64,000 bases of DNA from Thiomonas intermedia (GCF_002028405.1 NZ_CP020046.1:62001-126000), one strand, 5' to 3'. Counted from the first letter of the stretch, positions 45,275-55,635 are shown. Notes: generated by a model from the letters alone, not told the origin. A program made the numbers and translations.

Positions 45275-45970
45275 ATGAGCACCTCTCCCATCAGCTCCAA
45301 CTCCTTTTTGACCTCGCTGCAAACGAGCAGCAGTGGCACCTCCGGTAGCAGCACCAGCGGCCTGGGGGGTCTGGCGGACGTCAATACCTTCTACACCCTG
45401 TTGGTGACCCAGCTCACCAACCAGGACCCGATGAACCCGATGAGCAACCAGGACCTCTCGGCCCAGCTCGCGCAGTTCAGCACGGCCAGCGGCATTCAGA
45501 GCATGCAGCAGTCCATGGCCACGCTCACCGCCCAACTCGCCCAGACCCAGGGTCTGCAAGCCGCCAATCTGGTGGGGCAGACCGTGGTGTTCGACAACAA
45601 CAGTATCAGCCTGGGCACCAGCGGCACCGCGGCCGGCGGCTTCACCCTGGCCTCGGCGGCGCAGAACGTGCAGGTGCAGGTGGTCAACAACGCCGGGCAG
45701 ACCGTCGACACCCTGCAGCTCGGCGCGCTGCCCACGGGCGTGCAGACCTTCACCTGGGATGGTTCCACCGCGAACGGCCAGCAGGCCCCGGCAGGCAACT
45801 ACAGCTTCAACATCACGGCCACCGACAACAGCGGCCAGGCTGTCGCGGCCGTGCCTTTCGGCACGGGCAAGGTGCAGTCGGTCTATTTGAGCGGCAGCAA
45901 CGGACCCGCACTCCAGATGGAAGGACAGAGCGGCACCGTGCCCCTGTCGAGCCTGTTGGGCGTGATGTAA
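45275..45970 (+). CDS. flgD: flagellar hook capping protein FlgD
   Basis: The 231-residue protein contains 'DVNTFYTLLVTQLTNQDPMNPMSNQDLSAQLAQFSTASGIQSMQQSM', the FlgD N-terminal motif, and a C-terminal Ig/Tudor-like half ('FTWDGSTANGQQAPAGNYSFNITATDNSGQAV'). It caps the growing hook and is discarded when FlgK is added. Position between flgC and flgE is canonical. Confidence 0.96.
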   Translation: MSTSPISSNSFLTSLQTSSSGTSGSSTSGLGGLADVNTFYTLLVTQLTNQDPMNPMSNQDLSAQLAQFSTASGIQSMQQSMATLTAQLAQTQGLQAANLVGQTVVFDNNSISLGTSGTAAGGFTLASAAQNVQVQVVNNAGQTVDTLQLGALPTGVQTFTWDGSTANGQQAPAGNYSFNITATDNSGQAVAAVPFGTGKVQSVYLSGSNGPALQMEGQSGTVPLSSLLGVM

Positions 45971-46028
45971 ACCGCCCCGCCCCACCCATTCAACACATTC
46001 AGCCACATCCTTTTTTCCGGGGGATTCC

Positions 46029-47276
46029 ATGAGCACGTTTCAAACCGCCCTGTCCGGCCTTAAGGCCGCCTCCACCGACCTGCAGGTGATGGGCAACAAC
46101 ATCGCCAATGCCAGCACCGTCGGCTTCAAGGGCTCGAACGCCGAGTTCGCCGACACCTATGCCGCCGCCATCGCCGGCACCTCGCCGCAGTATGGGCAGG
46201 TGGGCATCGGCACCACCGTCTCGACGGTGGCGCAGCAGTTCTCCCAGGGCAATATCGAGTCCACCGACAATCCGCTGGATGTGGCCATCAACGGCCAGGG
46301 CTTCTTCCAGTTCGACTACAACGGCTCCACCGTGTATGGCCGCAACGGCCAGTTCCAGCTCGACAAGAACGGCTACATCGTCGATGCCTCGGGCGGCCAG
46401 CTCGTCGGGACACCGGCCGTCAGCGGCGTGTTGACCGGCGGCTCGGGCCCGCTGCAGATCACGGCCACCACGCTGGCCCCCAAGGCCACGACCAGCGGCA
46501 CCCTGGCGCTCAACCTGAATGCCTCGGTCACCCCGATCGCCAGCGGCACCGCCTTCAGCACCAGCGACCCCACCAGCTACAACTACTCGACGACCAGCAC
46601 CGTCTACGACAGCCTGGGCTCCGCGCATCTGCTCACCACCTACTACGCCCTGCCCTCCACCGGCGCCACGGCCAGCGGCCAGGCGTGGAATGTGTATTAC
46701 TCGGTCGACGGCACCAGCGCGGCCGGGGGCATCACCAGCGGTGGCCCGTCCACCATTCAGTTCACGTCCACCGGCGCCATCAGCGGTACCGCGACACTGT
46801 CCGTCCCCAATATCACCTGGGCCGACGGCGCCGCCGCCTCGAACATCGCGCTGAACTTTGCCGGCTCGACCAACTACAACGCCACTTCGGTGGTGAATGC
46901 GCTGACCACCGACGGCTCGGCCGTGGGCCAGCTCAGCAATCTGTCGGTCGATCCGAGCGGCATCATCTACGGACGCTACAGCAACGGCCTGTCGGCCACG
47001 CTGGGCATGATCACCCTCACCAACTTCACCGCACCGCAGGGCCTGCAACGTCTGGGCAGCAATTACTTCGTGCCCACCTATGAATCGGGGCAGCCGCTCA
47101 CCGGGCAGCCCGGCGGCGGCGGGCTGGGCGTGCTGCAGGCCAGCGCGGTGGAGCAGTCCAACGTCGATTTGTCGTCGCAGCTGGTCAATCTGATCGTCGC
47201 GCAACAGGCGTATCAGGCCAACGCCCAGACCATCAAGACGCAGAACCAGGTGGTCCAGACTTTGCTTAGCCTGTAA
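46029..47276 (+). CDS. flgE: flagellar hook protein FlgE
   Basis: The 415-residue hook protein has 'FQTALSGLKAASTDLQVMGNNIANASTVGFKGSNAEFAD' at the start, '[14 protein letters not shown]' and the closing 'VEQSNVDLSSQLVNLIVAQQAYQANAQTIKTQNQVVQTLLSL'. Its length is typical. A GGGGGA ribosome site precedes the ATG. FliK (19868-21127) controls the length of the structure it builds. Confidence 0.97.
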   Translation: MSTFQTALSGLKAASTDLQVMGNNIANASTVGFKGSNAEFADTYAAAIAGTSPQYGQVGIGTTVSTVAQQFSQGNIESTDNPLDVAINGQGFFQFDYNGSTVYGRNGQFQLDKNGYIVDASGGQLVGTPAVSGVLTGGSGPLQITATTLAPKATTSGTLALNLNASVTPIASGTAFSTSDPTSYNYSTTSTVYDSLGSAHLLTTYYALPSTGATASGQAWNVYYSVDGTSAAGGITSGGPSTIQFTSTGAISGTATLSVPNITWADGAAASNIALNFAGSTNYNATSVVNALTTDGSAVGQLSNLSVDPSGIIYGRYSNGLSATLGMITLTNFTAPQGLQRLGSNYFVPTYESGQPLTGQPGGGGLGVLQASAVEQSNVDLSSQLVNLIVAQQAYQANAQTIKTQNQVVQTLLSL

Positions 47277-47311
47277 GCAAAACCGCCCGCGACCCCACCC
47301 GAGACTGAGCC

Positions 47312-48049
47312 ATGGATACCTTATGGATTGCCGCCACCGGCGCACGCGCCGTCCTGCAGCAGCAGGCGGTGACGGCCAACAATCTCGCCAATGTGAACAC
47401 CACCGGCTACCGCGGCGAGCAGGCCCAGTTCCGGGCCTTGCCGGTGTACGGCAACACCTTGCCGACCAGCGCCTACACCGCGGTGCAGGGTCACAGCGCC
47501 GATCTGCAGGAAGGGCCGATCGTTCACACCGGGCGCAATCTCGACGTGGCCGTCCAGGGCCAGGGCTGGATCGCGGTGCAGGCGCCCAATGGCGACACGG
47601 CCTACACCCGCAACGGCGATCTGCAGATCAACAGCAGCGGCATTCTCTCCACCAGCGACGGTCGGCCGGTGCTGGGCCAGAGCGGCGCGCCCATCTCCAT
47701 GCCGCCGCTGGAGTCGGTGCAGATCGGCTCGGACGGCACGATCTCCGGCGTTCCGGTGGGCAGCCAGCCCAATGCCCTGGTCGTGGTCAACCGCATTCAG
47801 CTGGTCAACCCGCCGGCCGGTCAGATGCAGCGCGGCGCCGATGGTCTGTTCCGCGACACCCAGGGCCCGGCGCCGGCCGATGGCACCGTGCAACTCGCCG
47901 TGGGCGCCCTGGAGGGCAGCAACGTCAACCCGATGCAGGCCATGATCCAGATCCTCGACAACACCCGTGCGTTTGAAATCCAGACCAAGCTCATGCAGAC
48001 CGTCGACCAGAATCACCAGGCTTCCACCCAGTTGCTCAATGTGAGCTGA
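47312..48049 (+). CDS. flgF: flagellar basal-body rod protein FlgF
   Basis: The 245-residue rod protein begins '[47 protein letters not shown]', has 'NLDVAVQGQGWIAVQAPNGDTAYTRNGDLQINSSGIL' and ends 'EGSNVNPMQAMIQILDNTRAFEIQTKLMQTVDQNHQASTQLLNVS'. This pattern distinguishes FlgF from FlgG, which follows 45 bases later. Confidence 0.96.
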   Translation: MDTLWIAATGARAVLQQQAVTANNLANVNTTGYRGEQAQFRALPVYGNTLPTSAYTAVQGHSADLQEGPIVHTGRNLDVAVQGQGWIAVQAPNGDTAYTRNGDLQINSSGILSTSDGRPVLGQSGAPISMPPLESVQIGSDGTISGVPVGSQPNALVVVNRIQLVNPPAGQMQRGADGLFRDTQGPAPADGTVQLAVGALEGSNVNPMQAMIQILDNTRAFEIQTKLMQTVDQNHQASTQLLNVS

Positions 48050-48094
48050 CGCGCCTGCACCTCCAACATTCACCCCGCATCCCGGAACCACGCC

Positions 48095-48880
48095 ATGATC
48101 CGCTCGCTTTACGTCGCCCGCACCGGGCTCCAGGCCGAACAGACCCAGATGGACGTGATCGCCAACAATCTGGCGAACGTCAACACCAGCGGCTTCAAAA
48201 GCTCGCGCGCCGTGTTCCAGGATCTGCTCTACCAGAACCTCACCCAGCCGGGTGCGCAGTCTTCGCAGAGCACTCAATACCCCAGCGGCCTGCAGCTGGG
48301 CACGGGCGTGCGCCCGGTGTCCACCGAACGCCTGATGACCCAGGGCAACCTCACGCAGACCGGCAACTCGCTGGACGTGGCCATCAACGGTCAGGGCTTT
48401 TTCCAGGTGCTCAAACCCGACGGCACCATCGCCTACACCCGCGACGGCACCTTCCAGCTCAACAATCAGGGCCAGCTCGTCACCGCCAACGGCTATCTGG
48501 TGCAGCCCACGGTCACCATTCCGGCGAGCGCGCAGACCGTGACCATCGGCAACGACGGCACCGTGTCGGTCACGCTGCCGGGCCAGGCCGCGCCGCAGCA
48601 GGTCGGTGCGCTGCAGCTGGCCAGTTTCGTCAACCCCACGGGCCTGCAGAGCGTGGGCGACAACCTCTACCTGCAGACCGGCTCCAGCGGCGCGCCCAGC
48701 ACCGGCCAGCCCACGCTCAACGGCCTGGGTTCGGTGCAGCAGGGCTATCTGGAATCGTCGAACGTCAACGTCGTCGCCGAGCTGGTGGACATGATCTCGA
48801 CGCAGCGCGCCTATGAAGTCAACAGCAAGGCGGTGCAGGCCTCCGACCAGATGCTGCAGTACGTGAACAACAATCTGTGA
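48095..48880 (+). CDS. flgG: flagellar distal rod protein FlgG
   Basis: The 261-residue protein starts '[49 protein letters not shown]' and ends '[43 protein letters not shown]', both diagnostic for FlgG. It forms the distal rod through the P and L rings. The stop overlaps a GTG that may start flgH. Confidence 0.97.
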   Translation: MIRSLYVARTGLQAEQTQMDVIANNLANVNTSGFKSSRAVFQDLLYQNLTQPGAQSSQSTQYPSGLQLGTGVRPVSTERLMTQGNLTQTGNSLDVAINGQGFFQVLKPDGTIAYTRDGTFQLNNQGQLVTANGYLVQPTVTIPASAQTVTIGNDGTVSVTLPGQAAPQQVGALQLASFVNPTGLQSVGDNLYLQTGSSGAPSTGQPTLNGLGSVQQGYLESSNVNVVAELVDMISTQRAYEVNSKAVQASDQMLQYVNNNL

Positions 48881-49581
48881 GCACGGCCATGAAGGTGCTG
48901 CATCGTCTCCGTTCGGGTCTGGCCGCAGTCGCCATGCTGGCGCTGGGCGCCTGCGCCATGCCGCAGCAGCACATGAGCAGCGAGGCGCTCAAGCCACTGC
49001 CCATTCCGGCACAGCCCGAGGCGATGAACGCTCACGCGCCCAACGGCGCGATCTGGCAGCCCGGCACCAATGTGTCGCTGTTCGAGGACAGCCGCGCCCA
49101 CCGCGTGGGCGATCTGATCACGGTGCTCATCCAGGAAAACGCCAACGCCACCAAATCGACCAACACCACGGTGAACAAGTCCGACGATGTGAGCGCGGGG
49201 CTGTCGAGCTTTTTCGGCAAGCCGCTTACCGCCGGGGGCTATTCGCCCTCGCTGGGCATGACCTCGTCGACCAAGTTCGGCGGCAACGGCGCCACGTCGC
49301 AGAGCAACACCTTCACCACCACGCTGCAAGCCACCGTGGTGCAGGTGATGAGCAACGGCAATCTGCAGGTCTCCGGCCAGAAGGAGGTCATGCTCAATGG
49401 CGGGCACGAATACATCCGCGTGGCCGGGGTGGTGCGCGCGGCCGACGTCAGCCCGCAGAACACCGTGCTGAGCACCCAGATCGCCAACGCCCGCGTGGAA
49501 TACAGCGGCACGGGCGATGTCTACGCGGCGGCCAAAGTACCCTGGCTGGCGAGCTTCTTCCTCTCGCTGTGGCCATTCTGA
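48877..49581 (+). CDS. flgH: flagellar L-ring lipoprotein FlgH
   Basis: Up to 234 residues, with a lipoprotein signal peptide '[12 protein letters not shown]' (Cys26 from the GTG start, Cys22 from the ATG at 48889) and the FlgH body ('[40 protein letters not shown]', '[56 protein letters not shown]'). It forms the outer-membrane L ring. The GTG at 48877 overlaps the flgG stop (GTGA); either start is acceptable. Confidence 0.96.
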   Translation: MSTAMKVLHRLRSGLAAVAMLALGACAMPQQHMSSEALKPLPIPAQPEAMNAHAPNGAIWQPGTNVSLFEDSRAHRVGDLITVLIQENANATKSTNTTVNKSDDVSAGLSSFFGKPLTAGGYSPSLGMTSSTKFGGNGATSQSNTFTTTLQATVVQVMSNGNLQVSGQKEVMLNGGHEYIRVAGVVRAADVSPQNTVLSTQIANARVEYSGTGDVYAAAKVPWLASFFLSLWPF

Positions 49582-49601
49582 CCTTGCGTTCATCCACGAT
49601 C

Positions 49602-50729
49602 ATGCCTTACCTCCCGCTCCGCCTCCTTCTGCGTCTGGCCCCTGTGCTGGCGTTGCTCGTCTCGGCATGGGCACCCGTGCAGGCCGCCGCCATTCGCGAT
49701 CTCACCAGCGTGCAGGGCGTGCGCGTCAACCAGCTCGTCGGCTACGGCCTCGTGGTCGGCCTGGGCGGCACCGGCGACCAGGCCACGCAGGTTCCCTACA
49801 CCACCCAGTCGCTGCTCTCCATGTTCCAGCGTCTGGGCATCAACCTGCCGCCGGGCGTGGCCTCCAATCTGCAGCCCAAGGACGTGGCCGCCGTGATGAT
49901 CACCGCCAACCTGCCGCCGTTCTCGCAGCCGGGCCAGCAGATCAACATCACCGTGTCCGCCGTGGGCAATGCCTCCAGCCTGGCCGGCGGCACCCTGCTG
50001 ATGACCCCGCTCAAGGGCGCGGACGGCCAGACCTATGCCGTGGCCCAGGGCAATGTGGTGGTCAGCGGCTTCGGTGCATCCTCGGGCGGCAACAGCACCC
50101 AGGTCAACTTCCTCACGGCAGGAATGATCGCCAACGGCGCCACGGTTGAGCGTGCCGTGGCGAGCAATTTCGACCAGTCCGGCCCGCTGGCGCTCGCGCT
50201 CAACACGCCCAGCTTCGGCACCGCCAGCCGGGTCGCCGAGGCCATCAACCAGCGCTTCGGCGCAGGCACGGCCACGGCGATGAACGCCGGCGTCATTCAG
50301 GTGCAGGCGCCGCTGACCGCGGGAGACCGCACGGCCTTTCTCGGCCAGGTCGAAGCGCTGGACGTCTCGCCCGAGTCCCCGCCGGCCAAGGTGGTCATCG
50401 ATGCCCGCAGCGGCACGGTGGTGCTCGGTCAGAACGTCACCCTGGGCGCCTGCGCCGTGGCGCACGGCAATCTGTCGGTAACCATCAACACGCAGTACGA
50501 AGTCAGCCAACCCAACCCGCTGGGCGCGGGCCAGACGGCCGTCGTTCCCAAGACCGACGTGAAAGCCAAGGTGGACAAGGCCAATCTGCTCATGTTCAAG
50601 CCCGGCGTCACGCTTGAAGCCGTGGTCCGCGCGCTCAATGCCGTGGGCGCCGCGCCGCATGATCTGATCGCCATTCTGCAGGCCATGAAGGCCGCCGGTG
50701 CGCTGCATGCGCAGCTCGACGTGATCTGA
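49602..50729 (+). CDS. flgI: flagellar P-ring protein FlgI
   Basis: The 375-residue periplasmic ring protein has a signal peptide ('MPYLPLRLLLRLAPVLALLVSAWAPVQAAA') and the conserved mature start 'IRDLTSVQGVRVNQLVGYGLVVGLGGTGDQ'. Near the end it shows 'LLMFKPGVTLEAVVRALNAVGAAPHDLIAILQAMKAAGALHAQLDVI'. The longer frame from 49569 overlaps flgH and lacks family support. FlgA is its assembly chaperone. Confidence 0.97.
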   Translation: MPYLPLRLLLRLAPVLALLVSAWAPVQAAAIRDLTSVQGVRVNQLVGYGLVVGLGGTGDQATQVPYTTQSLLSMFQRLGINLPPGVASNLQPKDVAAVMITANLPPFSQPGQQINITVSAVGNASSLAGGTLLMTPLKGADGQTYAVAQGNVVVSGFGASSGGNSTQVNFLTAGMIANGATVERAVASNFDQSGPLALALNTPSFGTASRVAEAINQRFGAGTATAMNAGVIQVQAPLTAGDRTAFLGQVEALDVSPESPPAKVVIDARSGTVVLGQNVTLGACAVAHGNLSVTINTQYEVSQPNPLGAGQTAVVPKTDVKAKVDKANLLMFKPGVTLEAVVRALNAVGAAPHDLIAILQAMKAAGALHAQLDVI

Positions 50730-50750
50730 GCCGTTCCGAGCCCGTCCGCC

Positions 50751-51857
50751 ATGGCGACCCTGCCCCCCCTTCCCGCCGCGCCCCCGCCCCCCAGTGGCAA
50801 CGCCGCCAGCAACAGCCTGTCGTTCCAGGGGCTGAACCAGCTCAAGGCCGCCGCCGAGGCCAATCCGCGCAGTCCGCAGGCCATCAAGGCGGTGGCGCAG
50901 CAGTTCGAGGCGCTGCTGATGCAGCAGATGCTCAACGCGATGAACGCCACCAGCCTGGGCCCTGACATGCTGGGCGACACCTCGGGGCCGATGTTCAAGT
51001 CGATGTTCACGCAGCAACTCGCCTCCACACTCAGCCAGGGCCAGGGCATCGGTCTGGCGAGCTTCATCGCCCGCGAGCTGTCCAGCCGCTATGGCGCCAC
51101 GGCCCAAGCAGCCACGCCATCCGCGGCGGCATCTACGGCTGCATCTGCGGCGGCCACGGTCCCCGGCGCCCGGGCCGCCGATGCCAACGCCGCCGCGCTG
51201 CCCCTGGACGCCCGCGGCAACGCCGCGTTGCCTGAGCCTTTGAGCACCTATCGGCAGAATGCCCTGCCCGCCCTTGCCGCGGCGCCCGCAACAATGCCCT
51301 CGATGAGCACGATCGATGCGCCGAATGCCGCGGCAGCCACACCCGCCGCGCAGCGCAAGAGCGACAAGTCTGCGGCCGAGCAGGCGCGCAGCTTCATCGC
51401 CAGCATCCTCCCCAGCGTGCAGACCGCGGCGAAACAGCTCGGCGTGGCCCCCGTGGCCATTCTGGCGCAGGCCGCGCTCGAAACCGGTTGGGGCCAGCAC
51501 ACGCCGGGGAACAATGTCTTCGGCGTGAAAGCCGGCGGCAGCTGGTCCGGCGATACCGTGCAGACCCTCACCCGGGAATTCCAGAACGGCGTCTCGACCG
51601 TGGGCGCCGCGGCCTTCCGCGCCTACCAGAACGTGGCCGACAGCGTGGACAACTACGCCGCGCTGCTTTCGCGCCCGCGCTACCAGTCGGCCCGCGGTCA
51701 GGGCCACGACATTTCGGCCTTCGCATCGGCGCTGCAGCGCAGCGGCTACGCGACCGACCCCGACTACGCCGCCAAGATCGTGGCCATTGCCCGAAGCCCA
51801 CGGATGCAGCAGGCTCTGGCGCAACTGGGCGTAGGCTCAAGTTTCAGCACGCAGTGA
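50751..51857 (+). CDS. flgJ: FlgJ: rod-capping protein fused to a peptidoglycan hydrolase
   Basis: The 368-residue protein has an N-terminal rod-cap domain ('AIKAVAQQFEALLMQQMLNAMNATSLGPDMLGDTSGPMFKSMFTQQLASTLSQG'), an Ala-rich linker (about 120-200) and a C-terminal glucosaminidase/muramidase domain with catalytic Glu in 'ALETGWGQHTPGNNVFGVKA'. The dual-domain form is typical of beta- and gammaproteobacteria. The start is followed by a Pro-rich tract. It sits 21 bases after flgI. Confidence 0.96.
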   Translation: MATLPPLPAAPPPPSGNAASNSLSFQGLNQLKAAAEANPRSPQAIKAVAQQFEALLMQQMLNAMNATSLGPDMLGDTSGPMFKSMFTQQLASTLSQGQGIGLASFIARELSSRYGATAQAATPSAAASTAASAAATVPGARAADANAAALPLDARGNAALPEPLSTYRQNALPALAAAPATMPSMSTIDAPNAAAATPAAQRKSDKSAAEQARSFIASILPSVQTAAKQLGVAPVAILAQAALETGWGQHTPGNNVFGVKAGGSWSGDTVQTLTREFQNGVSTVGAAAFRAYQNVADSVDNYAALLSRPRYQSARGQGHDISAFASALQRSGYATDPDYAAKIVAIARSPRMQQALAQLGVGSSFSTQ

Positions 51858-51895
51858 CGTTAAGGCTAGTACCTCCTGCGTCCGCTCCTGCCGTC

Positions 51896-52294
51896 ATGTC
51901 CCAGCCCCAGATTCCCCAAGACGAACGCCAGCTCGTCGCCGCGCTGACCGAGGTGCTGCGCCAGCAGCGCCGGGCGCTGGTGAACACCGGCACCGAGGGC
52001 GCCCTGCCCGTCACCCCCATCTGGGAGCCGCTGATTCAGGCGCTGGACCAGTTTGCCGACCGGCGCCGGTCGGCCGATCCGGCGCTCGACCGATCGCCCG
52101 AGCTGACCGCCGAAGTCACCGCGCTGCGCGACGAAACCCTGGCGCTGCAACACACGCTCACGGTCTGGAGCGCGGCGCTGCAACAGGCCATCACCCAGTC
52201 GCAGCGGCAAACGACCGAGCCCACCTATGGTCCGGCGACAGGTGCCTCCAAGGCCTACGGCGGCACGCAGCGCCAGACCCTTGGCCGCGGCTGA
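51896..52294 (+). CDS. small helical protein between flgJ and flgK, FlgN-like chaperone candidate
   Basis: The 132-residue protein is helical ('DERQLVAALTEVLRQQRRALVNTG', 'SPELTAEVTALRDETLALQHTLTVWSAALQQAI') with a Gly/Tyr/Ala-rich unstructured tail ('YGPATGASKAYGG'), as in FlgN-type chaperones for FlgK and FlgL. Sequence identity to FlgN is not obvious by eye, so the call rests on structure and on its position just before flgK. The frame continues upstream over flgJ; ATG 51896 gives the only intergenic start. No flgN was found near flgA. Confidence 0.55.
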   Translation: MSQPQIPQDERQLVAALTEVLRQQRRALVNTGTEGALPVTPIWEPLIQALDQFADRRRSADPALDRSPELTAEVTALRDETLALQHTLTVWSAALQQAITQSQRQTTEPTYGPATGASKAYGGTQRQTLGRG

Positions 52295-52336
52295 GCGGCG
52301 CGGCCCTCAGACCCAGACCCAAACGCAGGAACGGAC

Positions 52337-54337
52337 ATGTCAGGCATCAGCGGACTTCTCAACAACGCCTTGACCGGCCTGCAGGCGGCGCAATCGGCGC
52401 TGCAGGTCACGGGCAACAACATCGCCAACGTCAACACGCCGGGCTACAGCCGGGAGACGTCGGTGCAGTCCACCCTCACGCCCAGCCTGTACGGCGGCCA
52501 GTATCTGGGCAACGGCACGCAGATCGACGCGATCACCCGCAGCTACAACAGCTATCTGCAATCGCAGGTCTGGAGCACGACCGCAACCGCCAGCGGCGCC
52601 AGCACCGTCAACACCCAGCTCCAGTCCATCGTCAATCTGCTGGCCGGAACGAACGCCGGCCTGAGCACATCGATCAACCAGTTCTTCGCCAGCGGCGTGG
52701 CCCAGGTCGCCGCGAACCCGTCGGACATTCCATCGCGACAGAACCTCATCAGCCAGTCGCAGGCCCTCGCGCAGTCGGTCCAGTCTTCCGCGCAGCAATT
52801 GCAAAACGCGTCCGACGGCGTCAATCAACAACTGGGCCAGAGCGTAACCGCCATCAACAGCCTCACGCAGCAGATCGCCCAGCTCAACGTCCAGATCAAC
52901 TCGATGTCGGGCGCGGGCAGCACGCCCAACTCGATGCTCGATCAGCGCGACCAGCTCATCACGCAGCTTTCCTCACAAGTCGGCATCACCGTGCTGGCGC
53001 AGGACGGCAATCAGGTCAATGTCTTCACCGGCAACGGACAGGTGCTGGTGGCCGGGGCGCAGTCCTTCGATCTGAAAACCACGCCCAACGCCTACGATCC
53101 GTCGCAGCTGGAGGTGGCTTACGCCGCCAATGGCGCCGTCCTGTCACAAGGCCTTCAGGGCGGAACGCTGGGCGGTCTGCTGCAGTTCCGCAGCCAGGTG
53201 CTGCAGCCCGCGCAGAACGCGCTTGGCCGCATTGCCGACGGCCTGGCCTCGGCCATGAACAGCCAGCAGGCTCAGGGGCTCGATCTCAACGGACAATTCG
53301 GCGCCGCGATGTTCCAGTCCGGCCCGGTACAGGTGTTGGGCAACGCGGGCAATACCGGCAACGCGGTCATCAGCGGCACGGTGGTCGATGCCAACGCGCT
53401 CACCACGGCCGACTATCGTCTGAATTTCGATGGCAGCGCCTGGACCGCCACCAATCTGTCCACAGGGCAGGCGGCCACGCTCAGCACCAGCGTGTCCGGT
53501 GCCACGACCACGCTCAACTTCGACGGCGTGCAGCTCAACGTCAGCGGCGCCCAGGCCGGCAACAGCTTCGAGGTGTTGCCGACCCGCTATGGCGCGCTGA
53601 ACTTCCAGTCCACCCTCACCGATCCCACGAAAATCGCAGCGGCCTCGCCTTACGTGTCCAGCGCCGGTCAGATGCAGTCGGGCAGTCTGGTCAACACCAA
53701 CCTCGGCAACCTCACGCTGTCCTCCGGTCAATACAGCGCCACCAGCGGCGCGGGCGCCACGCTCATCACCGGGGCGAGCGTGCCCACCGCCCTGCAAATC
53801 ACGATGACGAGCGGCGGCACGAGCGGCAGCGTCGGCTTCCAGGTGACCCAACCCGGTTCGGCCACCGTCTTGGCAACCGGCAGCCTGAGCCTGGGCGGTA
53901 GCGGGCAGGTGCTGTCCATCCCCTACGCCAACAACCCGCCAGGCGGCTACTGGAACGTCACCCTGGCGGGAAGCACCGCCGTTTCGGGCGATACCTTCAC
54001 CCTCAGCGCGGCCAGCGGCGGCAATGGCGGCAACGCCCAGGCCATGGCCGCACTGCAGACGGCCAAGACGCTGGGCCAGGGCAGCACCTCGCTCGAAGGC
54101 GCCTATTCGCAGCTCGTCAGTCAGGTCGCGACCCAGGGCAATCAGGCGCAGAGCGCGCTCAGTGCGGCAACCTCGGTCGCTGCCCAGGCCACGGCTGCGC
54201 AACAATCCGTCTCCGGCGTGAATCTCGACGAGGAAGCGACCAACCTCATCCAGTACCAGCAGGCGTACCAGGCTGCGGCCAAGGCCATTCAGGTGGGCAA
54301 CAGCCTGTTCACCTCGTTGCTGCAGGCCGTGCAGTAA
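52337..54337 (+). CDS. flgK: flagellar hook-filament junction protein FlgK (HAP1)
   Basis: The 666-residue protein starts 'MSGISGLLNNALTGLQAAQSALQVTGNNIANVNTPGYSRETSVQS' and ends 'SVSGVNLDEEATNLIQYQQAYQAAAKAIQVGNSLFTSLLQAVQ', diagnostic for FlgK. The middle has the FlgK insertion domain, here Ser/Gly/Thr-rich and longer than in enterics (about 550). It joins hook to filament together with FlgL. Confidence 0.97.
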   Translation: MSGISGLLNNALTGLQAAQSALQVTGNNIANVNTPGYSRETSVQSTLTPSLYGGQYLGNGTQIDAITRSYNSYLQSQVWSTTATASGASTVNTQLQSIVNLLAGTNAGLSTSINQFFASGVAQVAANPSDIPSRQNLISQSQALAQSVQSSAQQLQNASDGVNQQLGQSVTAINSLTQQIAQLNVQINSMSGAGSTPNSMLDQRDQLITQLSSQVGITVLAQDGNQVNVFTGNGQVLVAGAQSFDLKTTPNAYDPSQLEVAYAANGAVLSQGLQGGTLGGLLQFRSQVLQPAQNALGRIADGLASAMNSQQAQGLDLNGQFGAAMFQSGPVQVLGNAGNTGNAVISGTVVDANALTTADYRLNFDGSAWTATNLSTGQAATLSTSVSGATTTLNFDGVQLNVSGAQAGNSFEVLPTRYGALNFQSTLTDPTKIAAASPYVSSAGQMQSGSLVNTNLGNLTLSSGQYSATSGAGATLITGASVPTALQITMTSGGTSGSVGFQVTQPGSATVLATGSLSLGGSGQVLSIPYANNPPGGYWNVTLAGSTAVSGDTFTLSAASGGNGGNAQAMAALQTAKTLGQGSTSLEGAYSQLVSQVATQGNQAQSALSAATSVAAQATAAQQSVSGVNLDEEATNLIQYQQAYQAAAKAIQVGNSLFTSLLQAVQ

Positions 54338-54356
54338 AGAAAGAAGGAGCGCCGCC

Positions 54357-55610
54357 ATGCGCATCAGCACCTCACAGTTCTATGCCGCCAGTCTCACGGG
54401 CATTCTCAATCAGCAAAACACGCTCAATACCCTGAGCCAGCAGCTCTCCACGGGCAGTACCTTGGTCAACCCATCCGACCAGCCCGTCGCCGCGGCCCAG
54501 AACGTCAGCCTGACCGGGCAGATCAACCGGCTGGCCGGCTACACCCAGAACGGCCAGAACGCGCAGAACGCCCTGCAGCTCGAGAGTGCCACGGTGCAGA
54601 GCGTCTCCACCCTGGTCAGCCAGGTACGCCAGCTCGCGGTGCAGATGAACAACGGCACCGTCAGCTCGCAAGACCTGAGCAACGCGGCCTCCACCATGCA
54701 GGGCTACATCCAGCAACTCGCGCAGTACGCCAACACGCAGGACGGACAGGGCAACTACCTGTTCGCTGGCAGCAAAAGCGGTTCGCAGCCCTTCATCATC
54801 CAGGCCGACGGCACGGTGCAATACCAGGGCGATGGCGGACAGAACCAGCTCGCGCTCGGTCCCAGCCTGAGCACGGCCATCGGCGATCCGGGCAGCGCCT
54901 TGTTCATGAACACCCGCGCGGGCAACGGTACCTTCACCGTCAATGCCTCCAGCAGCAATACGGGCGGCGCCACGGCGGGCCCCGGCACCGTCAACAACAC
55001 CGCCCTGGCCCAGCAAACCCTGCAGGTCGACGGCACGCAATACCAGATCAGTTTCAGCGGAAGCGGCGGCTCGATGACCTATGCCGTGACCAGCGGCACG
55101 GGCGGCACGTTCTCCGCAAGCCCGGTCGCCAGCGGCGCCTTCACCGCGGGCATGAGCATCGGCCTGCCCCCAGGCAACACCCCGGCCATCACCGTGCCCA
55201 TCGTCGGCACCCCGGCGGCGGGCGACAGCTTCACCATCGGGGCCTCCGCGCCGCAAAGCCTGTTCCAGACCTTCCACGCCTTGGCGCAGGCCTTCTCGGC
55301 TTCGGCACAGACCTCGGGCTCGAACGCCTTGCGCGCGCAGTCCATCAGCAACACGCTGGCCAGCCTCGACCAAAACCAGACCAGCCTGCTCAGCACCCAG
55401 GCCAGCATCGGCAGCCGCCTGCAGCAGGTGCAGGCCGTGCAGACGCAGAACGCCAGCCTCACGCTGCAACTGCAAACCCAGCAGACCCAGCTCACCAGCA
55501 TCAATTACCCCCAGGTCATCACCGACTACCAGTCCAGCCTCACGGCACTCCAGGCCGCACAGAAAGCGTTTACGCAGGCGCAGGGGTTAAGCTTGTTCCA
55601 ATACCTCTAA
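54357..55610 (+). CDS. flgL: flagellar hook-filament junction protein FlgL (HAP3)
   Basis: The 417-residue protein begins 'MRISTSQFYAASLTGILNQQNTLNTLSQQLSTGSTLVNPSDQPVAAAQNVSLTGQINRLAGYTQNGQNAQNALQLES', typical FlgL/flagellin-like D0-D1, and ends 'LTSINYPQVITDYQSSLTALQAAQKAFTQAQGLSLFQYL'. A GAAGGAG ribosome site precedes it. No terminator is visible in the 25 bases before the next gene, so the sugar genes downstream may be co-transcribed with it. Confidence 0.96.
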   Translation: MRISTSQFYAASLTGILNQQNTLNTLSQQLSTGSTLVNPSDQPVAAAQNVSLTGQINRLAGYTQNGQNAQNALQLESATVQSVSTLVSQVRQLAVQMNNGTVSSQDLSNAASTMQGYIQQLAQYANTQDGQGNYLFAGSKSGSQPFIIQADGTVQYQGDGGQNQLALGPSLSTAIGDPGSALFMNTRAGNGTFTVNASSSNTGGATAGPGTVNNTALAQQTLQVDGTQYQISFSGSGGSMTYAVTSGTGGTFSASPVASGAFTAGMSIGLPPGNTPAITVPIVGTPAAGDSFTIGASAPQSLFQTFHALAQAFSASAQTSGSNALRAQSISNTLASLDQNQTSLLSTQASIGSRLQQVQAVQTQNASLTLQLQTQQTQLTSINYPQVITDYQSSLTALQAAQKAFTQAQGLSLFQYL

Positions 55611-55635
55611 CCAAGCTTCGATCGACCCGCCTCTG